Under the pieces are notes generated by a model. That model did no database searches. It was not told the DNA's origin and was given only the letters and a program-made list of their open reading frames with translations. From NCBI GenBank assembly GCA_964585545.1, contig CAZPDT010000003.1, positions 62,001 through 126,000 on the forward strand: a stretch of DNA of 64,000 nucleotides, in the 5' to 3' direction. The translations under genes were made by a program, and so were the position numbers. This document shows, piece by piece, positions 43,876 through 52,881 of the stretch. Positions within the stretch are counted from its first letter, which is position 1; each line of letters starts with the position of its first letter. This DNA comes from Brumimicrobium sp964585545 (GTDB lineage Bacteria; Bacteroidota; Bacteroidia; Flavobacteriales_D; Crocinitomicaceae).

Positions 43876-44772
43876 ATGAAAAAGTTAATTGTCATCGCAG
43901 GACCAACAGCAAGCGGCAAGACTGCACTTTCTATAGAGGTCGCAAAGGCACTTAACGCACCCATAATTTCTGCTGATAGTCGACAGTTTTATAAAGAAGT
44001 TTCTATAGGTACAGCCAAGCCATCTGAAAAAGAAATGGATGGTGTTCCTCATCATTTTATTAACTCGCACAGTATTACTGAACCATTATCAGCTGGAGAA
44101 TATGAGCGACTGGCCGTTGAAAAAGTAAAACAGCTTTTTCTTCGCCATGATTTTATAGTTATAGTCGGAGGTTCAGGTATGTTCATCAATGCCTTAATTT
44201 ATGGAACCGATCAGTTGCCCCACCAACAAGAAATCAGGACATATTGGAATCAGAAATTTGAAGAAAATGGATTAGAATATCTACAAACACAACTTAAAGA
44301 ACTTGACCCCGAGTATTACAAACAAGTAGACTTAAAGAATCCCGTTCGCTTAATTAGAGCATTAGAAGTAATAAAAATTACAAATCTTCCCTTTTCTCAT
44401 CTTCGAAAAAACAACAAGAAATCTCTTCGTTACACCACCCATTATTTTGCAATAGACACACCTCGAGAGCAATTGTATCAAAACATCAATCAACGTGTAG
44501 ATCAAATGATAGCAAATGGATTGGTTAAAGAAGCTCAAAGTGTATTTCAGCATAGAGAGTTACAGTCATTGAACACAGTTGGATACAAGGAGATGTTTCG
44601 CTATTTCGAGAACGATATCACGCTTGAAAAAGCGATTGAACTCATCAAGAGAAATACACGCCATTATGCCAAGCGTCAATTGACTTGGCTGCGGAAAGAA
44701 AAAAAAGCCCATTGGATAAAGTCAGCCTCTACTGTAGAAATGAAAGAAGAAATCCTTGAATTGGTACAATAA
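43876..44772 (+). CDS. miaA: tRNA dimethylallyltransferase
   Basis: MiaA transfers a dimethylallyl group from DMAPP to N6 of A37 in tRNAs that read UNN codons. The 298-residue protein has the P-loop AGPTASGKTALSIEVAKAL, SADSRQFYKEVSIGTAKPS (the catalytic Asp/Ser region), GVPHHFINSHS, VGGSGMFINALIYG, DLKNPVRLIRALEV, and the C-terminal VGYKEMFRYF and NTRHYAKRQLTWLRKEKKAHW that contact the anticodon stem. Full length. MiaE, which uses the modified base, is 27 kb away on the other strand. Confidence 0.95.
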   Translation: MKKLIVIAGPTASGKTALSIEVAKALNAPIISADSRQFYKEVSIGTAKPSEKEMDGVPHHFINSHSITEPLSAGEYERLAVEKVKQLFLRHDFIVIVGGSGMFINALIYGTDQLPHQQEIRTYWNQKFEENGLEYLQTQLKELDPEYYKQVDLKNPVRLIRALEVIKITNLPFSHLRKNNKKSLRYTTHYFAIDTPREQLYQNINQRVDQMIANGLVKEAQSVFQHRELQSLNTVGYKEMFRYFENDITLEKAIELIKRNTRHYAKRQLTWLRKEKKAHWIKSASTVEMKEEILELVQ

Positions 44773-44843
44773 TGCCCCGCCCATAGAATAAAATAATGGA
44801 AAATATTTTAAAATTGAGACTTTTATTTTATATTTGATAGAAC

Positions 44844-45488
44844 ATGAAAAACATTGTAAAACATTCTTTTTTCCTGTTGTTGCTTCTTTTGGTCACAGGA
44901 AGTTCTTGTAAGAAGAAAGATCTTACTTTTAAATTTGAAGGCAAAATTAAATCATCAGCGTCAGGCCAAAGTTTAGGTCAAGCTCAATTGAAAGCATATA
45001 CCTACGAACTCACTAACAATAAGAAAACACTTCAAGGAAGTACTCAAACAGATACGGAAGGGAACTACACTCTAAGCATAAAGCGTGAAAGATATGAGAA
45101 AGTAGTTATAGAAATAAGCAAACACAATTACTTTACTGTCTCAAAAACTTTTCCATTTGATGATCTTTCCACTCAAGAAACCAATTCTTTCAATACTTCA
45201 ATGAGTCCAAAGTCATGGACCCGATTTGTTATCAAGAATGTGATGTCCCCTTCGCCGTCAGATCAAGTCAAAATTCAAAAAGTTTCAGGAAAAACAGACT
45301 GTGCCACTTGCTGTCCAAATATGACTACTGTTTATGACGGTATTCTGGACACAGTAATAATTTGTCCTAACGATGGAGGTACCAACATGGAGTTTTATTA
45401 TTGGGTAAATGACGCTATGCCTACAAATGGAATCAATACTGTCTACAATACACCCTTTGACACTGTAGATTATAACATTACTTATTAG
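44844..45488 (+). CDS. Lipoprotein with carboxypeptidase-regulatory-like domain
   Basis: A 214-residue lipoprotein (SFFLLLLLLVTGSSC, lipid Cys22). Residues 30-110 form a transthyretin/CarboxypepD_reg-like beta-sandwich (FEGKIKSSASGQSLGQAQLK, TQTDTEGNYTLSIKRERYEK, VVIEISKHNYFTVSKTF). The C-terminal part contains a Cys cluster (KTDCATCCPNMTTVYDG) that I do not recognise. A TATATTTG box at 44829-44836 lies only 7 nt before the ATG, so a promoter there would give a nearly leaderless message. The function is unknown; surface location is inferred from the lipid anchor. Confidence 0.72.
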   Translation: MKNIVKHSFFLLLLLLVTGSSCKKKDLTFKFEGKIKSSASGQSLGQAQLKAYTYELTNNKKTLQGSTQTDTEGNYTLSIKRERYEKVVIEISKHNYFTVSKTFPFDDLSTQETNSFNTSMSPKSWTRFVIKNVMSPSPSDQVKIQKVSGKTDCATCCPNMTTVYDGILDTVIICPNDGGTNMEFYYWVNDAMPTNGINTVYNTPFDTVDYNITY

Positions 45489-45768
45489 AAGATGATTTAC
45501 TGATTGACCCTATTTTTTCTCATCTTTTCGTGTTTATTCTTTAAAGGGGTTTCTAAAAATTGCACAGTACAAATTTAAACAACTAATTATTAGGTATTAA
45601 TAATTTTACATTTCAAGATTAGTGAACTGGGCTTGTGAACTCAACGCGATGTAGTGAGCCTGTCAAACTACAGTTCATATTTCGGATAAAATTCGTCGTC
45701 CTTTTTATAAAAATAGAATAGACCGTTTTAACCTGGATTAAAATAAAAGTGTCTTTTTCGTATTTTAC
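45489..45768. other. Non-coding gap upstream of the rpsA promoter
   Basis: No credible gene. It contains a decayed copy of the 6692-6808 element: TGAACTGGGCTTGTGAACTCAACGC region at 45624-45648 and a TTCATATTTCGGAT end at about 45673-45686, with weaker terminal repeats than the first copy. The rest is AT-rich. Confidence 0.55.
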
Positions 45769-45800
45769 TTTGGCTATAAAGCAAATAAAGTATATCTTTG
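45769..45800 (+). promoter_or_regulatory. Promoter of rpsA
   Basis: TTTG at 45769-45772, a 20-nt spacer and TATCTTTG at 45793-45800: a full Bacteroidota consensus. It implies a leader of about 95 nt, long enough for control of ribosomal protein synthesis, although no structure is obvious. Confidence 0.75.
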
Positions 45801-45903
45801 CACTCCTATAAAAATAGGAATCGTTAACTCTAATTCAAACGATTATGTAAAATTAACTTTCAAACTAATAGAGTTGTTTGAAATACAAAATTAAATTGCC
45901 AAT

Positions 45904-47694
45904 ATGGCTGAAAACAAAATTATTGAACAGGGAAACCCTGAATTTGACTGGAGTGCATTAAGAAATGAAGGCTACGGTCAAGCCGAATTTGCAGAATATG
46001 CAGATACTTACGAATCAACACTGAATTCAATTGTAGAGAAAGAAGTTGTAAAAGGAACTGTTGTAGCAATAACAGATCGTGAAGTTGTAGTTAATATAGG
46101 CTACAAATCTGAAGGTATTATTCCAATTAATGAGTTTCGTTATAAGAAAGACCTTGCTGTAGGTGATGAAGTTGTTGTATTTATTGAAGCACAAGAAGAT
46201 CGCAATGGTCAGCTTGTTGTTTCTCATAAGAAAGCAAGAACTCACTACGCATGGGATCGTGTAAATGAAGCCTTAAAAACAGGTGAAATCATTACAGGAA
46301 ATGTAAAATGCAGAACAAAAGGTGGTCTTATTGTAGACATCTTTGGGATTGAAGCTTTCTTACCAGGTTCGCAAATTGATGTTAAACCCATTAGGGACTA
46401 TGACATTTATGTTGGAAAAGACATGGAGTTCCGTGTGGTAAAAATTAATCAAGAATTTAAAAACGTTGTTGTTTCTCACAAAGCGCTTATTGAAGCTGAG
46501 CTTGAAGAACAGAAAAAACAAATTATTTCTACGCTTGAAAAAGGACAAGTTCTTGAAGGTATAGTTAAAAACATTACATCCTACGGTGTATTTATCGACT
46601 TGGGTGGTGTTGATGGTTTAATTCACATTACTGACCTTTCTTGGGGTCGTATCAATCACCCAGAGGAAATTGTAGAGTTGGATCAAAAAATCAACGTTGT
46701 TATTCTCGATTTTGATGATGATAAAAAGCGTATCGCTCTTGGCTTAAAACAATTGCAACCCCATCCTTGGGATGCTCTTGATGAAAACTTAAACATTGGC
46801 GACAAAGTTGAAGGTAAAGTAGTTGTAATAGCCGACTATGGTGCTTTTGTTGAAATTGCTCCAGGAGTTGAAGGCTTAGTACATGTATCTGAAATGAGTT
46901 GGTCACAACATTTAAGAACAGCACAAGACTTTTTAAATGTAGGTGACAAAGTAGAAGCTGTTGTGTTAACGCTCGATCGTGAAGACAGAAAAATGTCTCT
47001 AGGTATAAAACAATTAATGCCAGACCCATGGGAAAGTATAGTAGAACGCTATCCTGTAGGTACTGAGCATACTGCTAAGGTTCGTAATTTTACAAACTTT
47101 GGAGTATTTGTAGAGTTGGAAGAAGGTGTTGATGGTCTGATTCATATCTCTGATTTATCATGGCAAAAGAAAATCAAACACCCTTCAGAGTTCTGTAAGG
47201 TGGGCGATGAAATGCAAGTAAAAGTACTTGAAATTGACCTTGATAATCGAAGAATTTCACTTGGACACAAACAACTTGAAGAAAATCCTTGGGAAGTATT
47301 TGAAACTATCTTTGAAGAAGGATCAGTACATCAAGGTACGATTATCGAACAAAAGGATAAATCAGGAATCGTTTCCTTACCGTATGGTGTTGAGGCAATT
47401 TGCCCCGCAAAACACATGCGTAAAGAAGATGATTCTAAAGCTGTTGTAGATGATCAGCTTGATTTTAAAGTTATCGAATTTAACGGTGACGCGAAGAAAA
47501 TTGTTGTCTCACATCTAAGAACTTTCGAAGACGGTGAAGATAAGAAAACAACAAAAAAATCAGGGAAATCTGGTGGTAAGTCAAGCAGTTCTAAGGCGAT
47601 TAATAAGGTAAACAAGAATTCAGAGAAGTCTACTTTAGGTGATTTGGATGCACTTGCAGACCTTAAAAGCAAGATGGAAGGAGATGAGAAGTAA
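45904..47694 (+). CDS. rpsA: 30S ribosomal protein S1
   Basis: S1 binds mRNA on the small subunit and helps load it. The 596-residue protein has six S1 (OB-fold) repeats, starting near residues 50, 125, 215, 300, 385 and 470; clear examples are GIVKNITSYGVFIDLGGVDG, GKVVVIADYGAFVEIAPGVE and AKVRNFTNFGVFVELEEGVD, each followed by GLIHISDLSW-type strands. A Lys/Ser-rich tail (KKTTKKSGKSGGKSSSSKA) follows. In Bacteroidota, which rarely use Shine-Dalgarno pairing, S1 should matter greatly for initiation. It has its own promoter and a strong terminator. Confidence 0.96.
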   Translation: MAENKIIEQGNPEFDWSALRNEGYGQAEFAEYADTYESTLNSIVEKEVVKGTVVAITDREVVVNIGYKSEGIIPINEFRYKKDLAVGDEVVVFIEAQEDRNGQLVVSHKKARTHYAWDRVNEALKTGEIITGNVKCRTKGGLIVDIFGIEAFLPGSQIDVKPIRDYDIYVGKDMEFRVVKINQEFKNVVVSHKALIEAELEEQKKQIISTLEKGQVLEGIVKNITSYGVFIDLGGVDGLIHITDLSWGRINHPEEIVELDQKINVVILDFDDDKKRIALGLKQLQPHPWDALDENLNIGDKVEGKVVVIADYGAFVEIAPGVEGLVHVSEMSWSQHLRTAQDFLNVGDKVEAVVLTLDREDRKMSLGIKQLMPDPWESIVERYPVGTEHTAKVRNFTNFGVFVELEEGVDGLIHISDLSWQKKIKHPSEFCKVGDEMQVKVLEIDLDNRRISLGHKQLEENPWEVFETIFEEGSVHQGTIIEQKDKSGIVSLPYGVEAICPAKHMRKEDDSKAVVDDQLDFKVIEFNGDAKKIVVSHLRTFEDGEDKKTTKKSGKSGGKSSSSKAINKVNKNSEKSTLGDLDALADLKSKMEGDEK

Positions 47695-47718
47695 ATCTTA
47701 ACCCTTTGCATATATTAC

Positions 47719-47752
47719 AAAGAGGCTGTCTTTTCGGACAGCCTCTTTTTTT
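47719..47752 (+). terminator. Strong terminator after rpsA
   Basis: A 12-bp stem AAAGAGGCTGTC / GACAGCCTCTTT with loop TTTTCG and a T run, 24 nt after the stop codon. Confidence 0.9.
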
Positions 47753-47816
47753 ATAATTAATGTTTGTGATAATATACAAGGGGTAATCACTACGTGTAGT
47801 GCTCCTATCTCAAAAC

Positions 47817-49064
47817 TTATTTTTCTTCATATTTCTTCAGCAACAAAGTCGCAATATGTCCTCCAAATCCAAAAGTATTGCTTAAGGCATAATCAATTTT
47901 GGCAGGCGCTCCTTTTACCGTAGGAAATACATAACTGTCTTCACAGTCCGGTTCAAAATTCTCCACATTTATAGTGGGGGGCGCTATTTGTTCTTGAATA
48001 GACTTAGCACATAAGATTGCTTCAATTGCACCAGCAGCTCCCAAAAGATGCCCTGTCATAGATTTTGTTCCACTCACATATAAAGATTTTCTCTTTTTAA
48101 ATACAGCGTCTAATGCTTTGAGTTCACTAATATCGCCATTAGGGGTAGAGGTCGCGTGCATATTAACATAGTCGACCTGATCTGCTGTAATTTCAGCTTC
48201 TTCCAGTGCCAAATTGATTCCTTTTATCGCACCCGCACCTTCTGGATGTGTTCCTGTTAAATGATAGGCATCAGCAGCCATTCCTCCACCAACAACTTCA
48301 GCCAAAATGGTTGCCCCTCTTTTTTTAGCATGTTCCAATTCTTCAAGAACCAATGCTCCTGCTCCCTCTCCCATCACAAAACCATCACGATCCTTATCAA
48401 AAGGTCGAGAAGCCGTTGCATAATCATCATTTCTTTTTGACATTGCTTTCAGTGAACCAAAGCCTCCAATGTTTGCTTTTCCGATAGGCGCTTCCGAACC
48501 TCCCGAAATAATTAAGTCTGCTTTGTTCCACCGAATGTAATTAAAAGCATCAATTATTGCTGTGGTTGATGAAGCACAAGCTGAAACAGGTGTGTAATTT
48601 ACACCATAAAACTGGTATTTCATAGAGATGATTCCAGCAGCCATATTGACTAACATTTTAGGTATAAAAAAAGGTGAAAAACGAGGAGATTCATCATTGT
48701 CATAAAATTCTTTGAGTTGCTCTTCAAAGGTTTCTATTCCTCCTTCTCCAGAACCCCAAATCACTCCTGCTCTATCCAAATCAATTTGGTCAAAACCTAT
48801 ATTTGCTTGTTTTACAGCTTCATCAACTGCTACAAGTGCATATTGGGTATAAGCATCGTACTTTTTTCTTTCCTTACGGTCAAAATAATCATCACTATTG
48901 TAGTTTTTCAACTCACAAGCAAAATGAATTTTAAATTTAGAGGCATCAAATTTGGATATTGGATTAGCCCCACTTACTCCTTTAACGGCACTTTCCCAAA
49001 ACTCTTTTACAGTATTTCCTATTGGGGTTAATGCTCCCATTCCCGTTATTACAACTCTACGCAT
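47817..49064 (-). CDS. fabF: 3-oxoacyl-ACP synthase II
   Basis: A 415-residue condensing enzyme of fatty-acid elongation (KAS II). Motifs: RRVVITGMGALTPIGNTVKE at the start, the active-site Cys in VSACASSTTAIIDAF, SRPFDKDRDGFVMGEGAGAL, the first catalytic His in VNMHATSTPNGD, the second in KSMTGHLLGAAGAIEA, and the closing NTFGFGGHIATLLLKKY. The Cys context (SACASSTTAI) differs a little from the usual TACA(S/T)G, so a paralogue with another chain preference is possible. No acpP or fabG is adjacent; it stands alone between rpsA and a rhomboid gene. Confidence 0.92.
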   Translation of the reverse strand: MRRVVITGMGALTPIGNTVKEFWESAVKGVSGANPISKFDASKFKIHFACELKNYNSDDYFDRKERKKYDAYTQYALVAVDEAVKQANIGFDQIDLDRAGVIWGSGEGGIETFEEQLKEFYDNDESPRFSPFFIPKMLVNMAAGIISMKYQFYGVNYTPVSACASSTTAIIDAFNYIRWNKADLIISGGSEAPIGKANIGGFGSLKAMSKRNDDYATASRPFDKDRDGFVMGEGAGALVLEELEHAKKRGATILAEVVGGGMAADAYHLTGTHPEGAGAIKGINLALEEAEITADQVDYVNMHATSTPNGDISELKALDAVFKKRKSLYVSGTKSMTGHLLGAAGAIEAILCAKSIQEQIAPPTINVENFEPDCEDSYVFPTVKGAPAKIDYALSNTFGFGGHIATLLLKKYEEK

Positions 49065-49093
49065 AATTTAACTCTATAAACTTTAGTTTTTTT

Positions 49094-49128
49094 CAAATAT
49101 ACAAATTGAATCAATTAAATTCACCAAA
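49094..49128 (-). promoter_or_regulatory. Promoter of fabF
   Basis: Minus strand: TTTG at 49128-49125, a 23-nt spacer, TATATTTG at 49101-49094, both full matches. About 29 nt remain to the fabF start. Confidence 0.6.
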
Positions 49129-49201
49129 AATCTTAAAATGAGAAAACAATGACAAAATGTCGTCTTAAAATATAAGGTATATTTTTTGAAGACAACACGT
49201 T

Positions 49202-50026
49202 ATGAAATTTCTACAGACTGGAAGAGGAAAAACCTTAGAAGCTATAATCTATCCATTGTTGCTTTTATCAATCATGTGGTCTGTATTCCTTATTGACAAG
49301 CATTATCATCTAGATTTATATAAATATGGAGTGAAACCTAATACTTTCGAAGGATTAAAAGGAATTCTATTTATGCCTTTTATTCACAGTCAAGATGGCT
49401 ACTCCCATATTATTAACAACTCGCTACCTACTTTTGCCTTGTTGGGCACATTAATCTATTTTTATCGAGAGATAGCACTTTATGTTACCTTATTGATATG
49501 GTTGGGATCCGGATTATTACTTTGGTATATTGCAGTCAATACACAATCCTACCATATCGGTATGTCAGGAGTGATTTACGGTTGGTTTGGTTTTATATTT
49601 CTCAGTGGATTTCTGAAAAAATATCTTCCCTTACAAGCCATATCATTGGCTGTAGCATTTATTTATGGTTCTATGGTATGGGGAATTCTACCAATAAAAG
49701 AAGGGGTTTCTTGGGAGGGACACTTAGCAGGACTCCTAGTGGGGTTGACCCTTGCTATTATTTTCCGTAAAAAAGGTCCGAAACGTCCTAAATATGCCTA
49801 CGAAATTGAAGAAGAAATGGGAATCACACCTCCAGATTTTGAGTCTCAGTTGAAAGAACAACAAAAAATATGGGAAGAAAATGAAAAGTATCGCCAAGGC
49901 ACTGATATTCAAAAGAAGAAAAATCAGAAAGACTTAAAACAATCCACTTCTTCTCTTACCAAAAATATAAGCGTTACTTATTATTATAAACCAAAAAAAT
50001 CGAATCAAGATAAAAATCAAAAATAA
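49202..50026 (+). CDS. Rhomboid-family intramembrane serine protease
   Basis: A 274-residue membrane protease. Six membrane helices lie within residues 12-188. Catalytic residues are Ser122 in HIGMSGVIYG and His174 in WEGHLAGLLVG; the conserved HIINNSLP segment (69-76) corresponds to the usual HxxxN motif. The C-terminal 85 residues are soluble and charged, with ITPPDFESQLKEQQKIWEEN and a Lys/Gln-rich end. Rhomboids cut membrane-spanning segments of other proteins; the substrate is unknown. Confidence 0.9.
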   Translation: MKFLQTGRGKTLEAIIYPLLLLSIMWSVFLIDKHYHLDLYKYGVKPNTFEGLKGILFMPFIHSQDGYSHIINNSLPTFALLGTLIYFYREIALYVTLLIWLGSGLLLWYIAVNTQSYHIGMSGVIYGWFGFIFLSGFLKKYLPLQAISLAVAFIYGSMVWGILPIKEGVSWEGHLAGLLVGLTLAIIFRKKGPKRPKYAYEIEEEMGITPPDFESQLKEQQKIWEENEKYRQGTDIQKKKNQKDLKQSTSSLTKNISVTYYYKPKKSNQDKNQK

Positions 50027-50028
50027 TC

Positions 50029-50095
50029 TCATGAATAATGCGGAATAGCTATCTTATATTACAAAAGATTTCCGTCTCGGCATACGGGTTAAATA
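50029..50095. repeat. Degenerate copy of the dispersed repeat
   Basis: The left piece TCATGAATAATGCGG (50029-50043) and the right piece ACGGGTTAA (50084-50092) carry repeat ends, but in an altered arrangement. It starts 3 nt after the rhomboid stop codon. Confidence 0.5.
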
Positions 50096-50214
50096 TAAAT
50101 ACAACCGCTCAGCAACAATATCTACCGTTTAAATAAAACATGAATCATTTCGAGAATTTTAGCAGTATCTTTGGATACGCTGAAAAGCGGAATACATAAA
50201 CCAGTTTTTTTTTG

Positions 50215-50253
50215 AAAACTCCCAAGTGATTACTCTCATGGGAGTTTTTTTTT
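50215..50253. terminator. Terminator between the rhomboid gene and menD
   Basis: AAAACTCCCA / TGGGAGTTTT stem with a 14-nt loop and a T run on the plus strand; A residues on the left make it partly usable for menD as well, whose stop codon lies at its edge. Confidence 0.75.
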
Positions 50254-51985
50254 ACACCTTTAATACTGGGATTTCTTTTACCTTAATACTGCCAAAATAT
50301 TCAGACAAAACCTTACTGCTTTCCATAGAAACTGTATTGATTTCCATTACTGCAGGCCGATTATTTGGAAGGATATCATAAAAAGTATCCAATTGTTTAT
50401 CAATTTCTTCAATTGAATCTGCTTTAAAGTAGTTAATATCAAATGCTTCGCAGATAGACTGTGCAGAAAAGGACTGTTTTGCTACAAAAAATTGATCTTT
50501 ATTAGGCGTTTCTTGTGGCCCTGGAATAATATCAAATATTCCTCCTCCTCCATTATTGATTAAAAATACTCTAAAGTTGGTGGGGAGATGGTGGTTCCAA
50601 AACGCATTGCTGTCATAGAAAAAACTCATATCTCCAACAATCAAAGTATTGACTTTTTCTTCTCCACTGGAAAGCGTCACACCAAGAGCAGTACTCATCA
50701 CACCATCTATTCCACTTGTTCCTCGATTACAGAAATAATGAATGCTTTTTATAGGGTCAAACAACTGAGCATACCGAACCACAGAGCTATTTGATAAATG
50801 TAGAAAGCTTTGATCAGGAACAGCGTCCAAAATAAAATCGAACACCGTCAAATCAGAGTATGGTGCAGTTGATAAAAATGCATCATGCTGGTCTTTAGCT
50901 AAATAATCCAACTGTTTCCATTGTTCACCATACCGTGATAGATCACGTTCCAATTTTTCCTCTAGCATCAAGTCAAAAAAAGAATTCGGATCCATAGGAA
51001 TTGAAGTGGTCAAAGATTGATATGTATCCATAAACGGAAAATGTGTTCCAATCTTCCAATGATTCTTAGGTTGATTTTCTCGTAGGTATTTCTTCATTTT
51101 CTTGGAAACCACTGCCCCACCAATCGTTATTAATAAATCGGGCTGATACAGCTCTTGCTCATCTTCAATGAAACTTGTAATGGTACGGTCTATACAATGC
51201 ACAAAGTTCCTGTCTTGTAGATTACTTGTGTTCTCCACAACAATTGCAACGCTTTTATCTGTTGCCAAATTCTTCAATTGCTCATTTAAATAATTGTTCT
51301 TGGGCAACTGTCCACACAAGATTAATTTTTTAGGTGATGCATTCCAAATAGCGCTTAATTCTTTTTTCTGTTGCCCAGTAAGTTGCACTCCCAATTCTAA
51401 TTTTATAATCGACTTGTGTTCTTCCTCTGTACCTTTTTTTTCTATTTGATTGTATAAAGGCTCATTAAAAGGAAAGTTAAAATGAACAGGACCTCCAGTA
51501 ACAGATTTCGCTGTAATCAATAGCTCATTTATCTTTCTACGGTTAAACCATCTTTGAACATCGGAACTGGGCATTTCAAAAAGGGAAACAGAAGCACAAA
51601 TATGATTCTTATAAACATCTTGCTGTCGTATTGTTTGTCCATCTCCTTGGTCTGTCCATTCACTCGGACGATCTGCTGTAACAACAATCAGTGGAATATT
51701 TCTATAAAAAGCTTCACTAATTGCAGGGTAATAATTTAAAGGTGCCGACCCCGAAGAACACACAATCGCTACAGGTGCTTTAGACTCTTCTGCCATTCCT
51801 AAAGCATAAAACGCAGCACTTCTTTCATCTGGTATAACAATGGAATCAAAGCGTGTATCATTAGCAAAGGAGACTACAAGAGGTGCATTTCGAGAACCTG
51901 GAGAAAAAACAATTTTTCTTACTCCATGTTTATAAAATAAAGCTGCCAACTGCTGTACTCCTTCTTTTTCACTAACCTTTCCCAT
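50252..51985 (-). CDS. menD: SEPHCHC synthase, menaquinone biosynthesis
   Basis: MenD is a thiamine-diphosphate enzyme that joins isochorismate and 2-oxoglutarate in menaquinone synthesis. The 577-residue protein has the N-terminal ThDP domain (FSPGSRNAPLVVSFAND, IPDERSAAFYALGMAEESKA, VCSSGSAPLNYYPAISEAFY, VTADRPSEWTDQGDGQTIRQ) and the C-terminal pyrophosphate domain (NRGTSGIDGVMSTALG, GDMSFFYDSNAFWN, INNGGGGIFDIIPG). Family length and all motifs are present. No other men genes are adjacent. It is the last gene of a minus-strand run behind a binding-protein-like gene (41 nt gap) and an ABC transporter. Confidence 0.94.
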   Translation of the reverse strand: MGKVSEKEGVQQLAALFYKHGVRKIVFSPGSRNAPLVVSFANDTRFDSIVIPDERSAAFYALGMAEESKAPVAIVCSSGSAPLNYYPAISEAFYRNIPLIVVTADRPSEWTDQGDGQTIRQQDVYKNHICASVSLFEMPSSDVQRWFNRRKINELLITAKSVTGGPVHFNFPFNEPLYNQIEKKGTEEEHKSIIKLELGVQLTGQQKKELSAIWNASPKKLILCGQLPKNNYLNEQLKNLATDKSVAIVVENTSNLQDRNFVHCIDRTITSFIEDEQELYQPDLLITIGGAVVSKKMKKYLRENQPKNHWKIGTHFPFMDTYQSLTTSIPMDPNSFFDLMLEEKLERDLSRYGEQWKQLDYLAKDQHDAFLSTAPYSDLTVFDFILDAVPDQSFLHLSNSSVVRYAQLFDPIKSIHYFCNRGTSGIDGVMSTALGVTLSSGEEKVNTLIVGDMSFFYDSNAFWNHHLPTNFRVFLINNGGGGIFDIIPGPQETPNKDQFFVAKQSFSAQSICEAFDINYFKADSIEEIDKQLDTFYDILPNNRPAVMEINTVSMESSKVLSEYFGSIKVKEIPVLKV

Positions 51986-52026
51986 TTTTTTTTAACTGCT
52001 TTGATTTTGTTCTTAATATATCAAAT

Positions 52027-52881
52027 TTAAAACAACTTTTTCATAAAATTCTCTGCTTCGATTGGAGTAACCAACTTCAATTTGAGCAAATAACGGATGA
52101 CATTTTCGAACTCTTCATCAAATTGATCGCCAGTATAGTTCCATTCTGTTTGTTTTAACCATTTATTGATATCCTCTAACTTTTGATTGTAGCGCCAAGA
52201 TAAAATACCTGGAGCACCTTCATGATTTTTTAAAGTTTTGGCTTTTGCATTCACTATTTCTAACATTGTTTGCAATTGATCTGCGTATTGTTCCCCAATA
52301 TCTGAACGTACAGCAACAACAAAACTTGGCCATGGTGTGACCACCTCATCAATATAACGGCATTTATTTTGATCAACATAAGGTTTTGTCGTAAATTTTT
52401 CCCACAAAAAGGCTTGCGCTTCATTGTTTTGAAGTGCCCACAACAGTCCATAAATATCACCTACACTGTTGAACCGCAGTTTATCAATCGGCCAACCTTC
52501 TCTATCGGCCAATACATAAGCCATTAATTCAGACCCAGAACCTTCCCTGGAAATGGCGAAAGTTTTTCCTTCCAGTTCATTTGTGGTTTGGATCGATTTA
52601 TCATCTGTTGCAACATGAATTCCCCAATGAAGCGGCGTAGTCACATAAACTTGAAGAATTTTAGCATTCAATCCTTGCAGTATTGCTTTAGAAATACCTT
52701 CTGTAAGGATAACAGCAATATCAATGGTGCCATTCTCCAGTCCTCTTATCATTTGACCTGTTCCTCCTGTCATATCTTCCCAGTGCAAGGCGATATCCTT
52801 TTCTGCTAAATCACCTTCTTCCATTGCCAATCGCCACGGAAGATTAAAATGTTCCGGTACCCCTCCTATCTTTAACTTCAT
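52027..52881 (-). CDS. Substrate-binding-like protein without signal peptide
   Basis: The 284-residue product has the type II periplasmic-binding-protein fold of the NMT1/THI5-like (SsuA/TauA-related) group: KIGGVPEHFNLPWRLAMEEG, LENGTIDIAVILTEGISKAI, TNELEGKTFAISREGSGSEL, ALQNNEAQAFLWEKFTTKPY. There is no signal peptide or lipobox: the fold's first strand begins at residue 2, so it should be cytoplasmic. It is like the Ca3427 group of stand-alone binding-protein-like proteins. The start overlaps the end of the ABC transporter gene by 38 nt, a tight coupling. The ligand and job are unknown; a soluble enzyme or sensor is possible. Confidence 0.75.
   Translation of the reverse strand: MKLKIGGVPEHFNLPWRLAMEEGDLAEKDIALHWEDMTGGTGQMIRGLENGTIDIAVILTEGISKAILQGLNAKILQVYVTTPLHWGIHVATDDKSIQTTNELEGKTFAISREGSGSELMAYVLADREGWPIDKLRFNSVGDIYGLLWALQNNEAQAFLWEKFTTKPYVDQNKCRYIDEVVTPWPSFVVAVRSDIGEQYADQLQTMLEIVNAKAKTLKNHEGAPGILSWRYNQKLEDINKWLKQTEWNYTGDQFDEEFENVIRYLLKLKLVTPIEAENFMKKLF

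Noticed and set aside
50144..50253. SRP (4.5S) or 6S RNA in the rhomboid-menD gap
   Set aside because: The conserved SRP tetraloop/GGAA bulge and the 6S open-bubble structure are absent; only a weak promoter box and a terminator remain.
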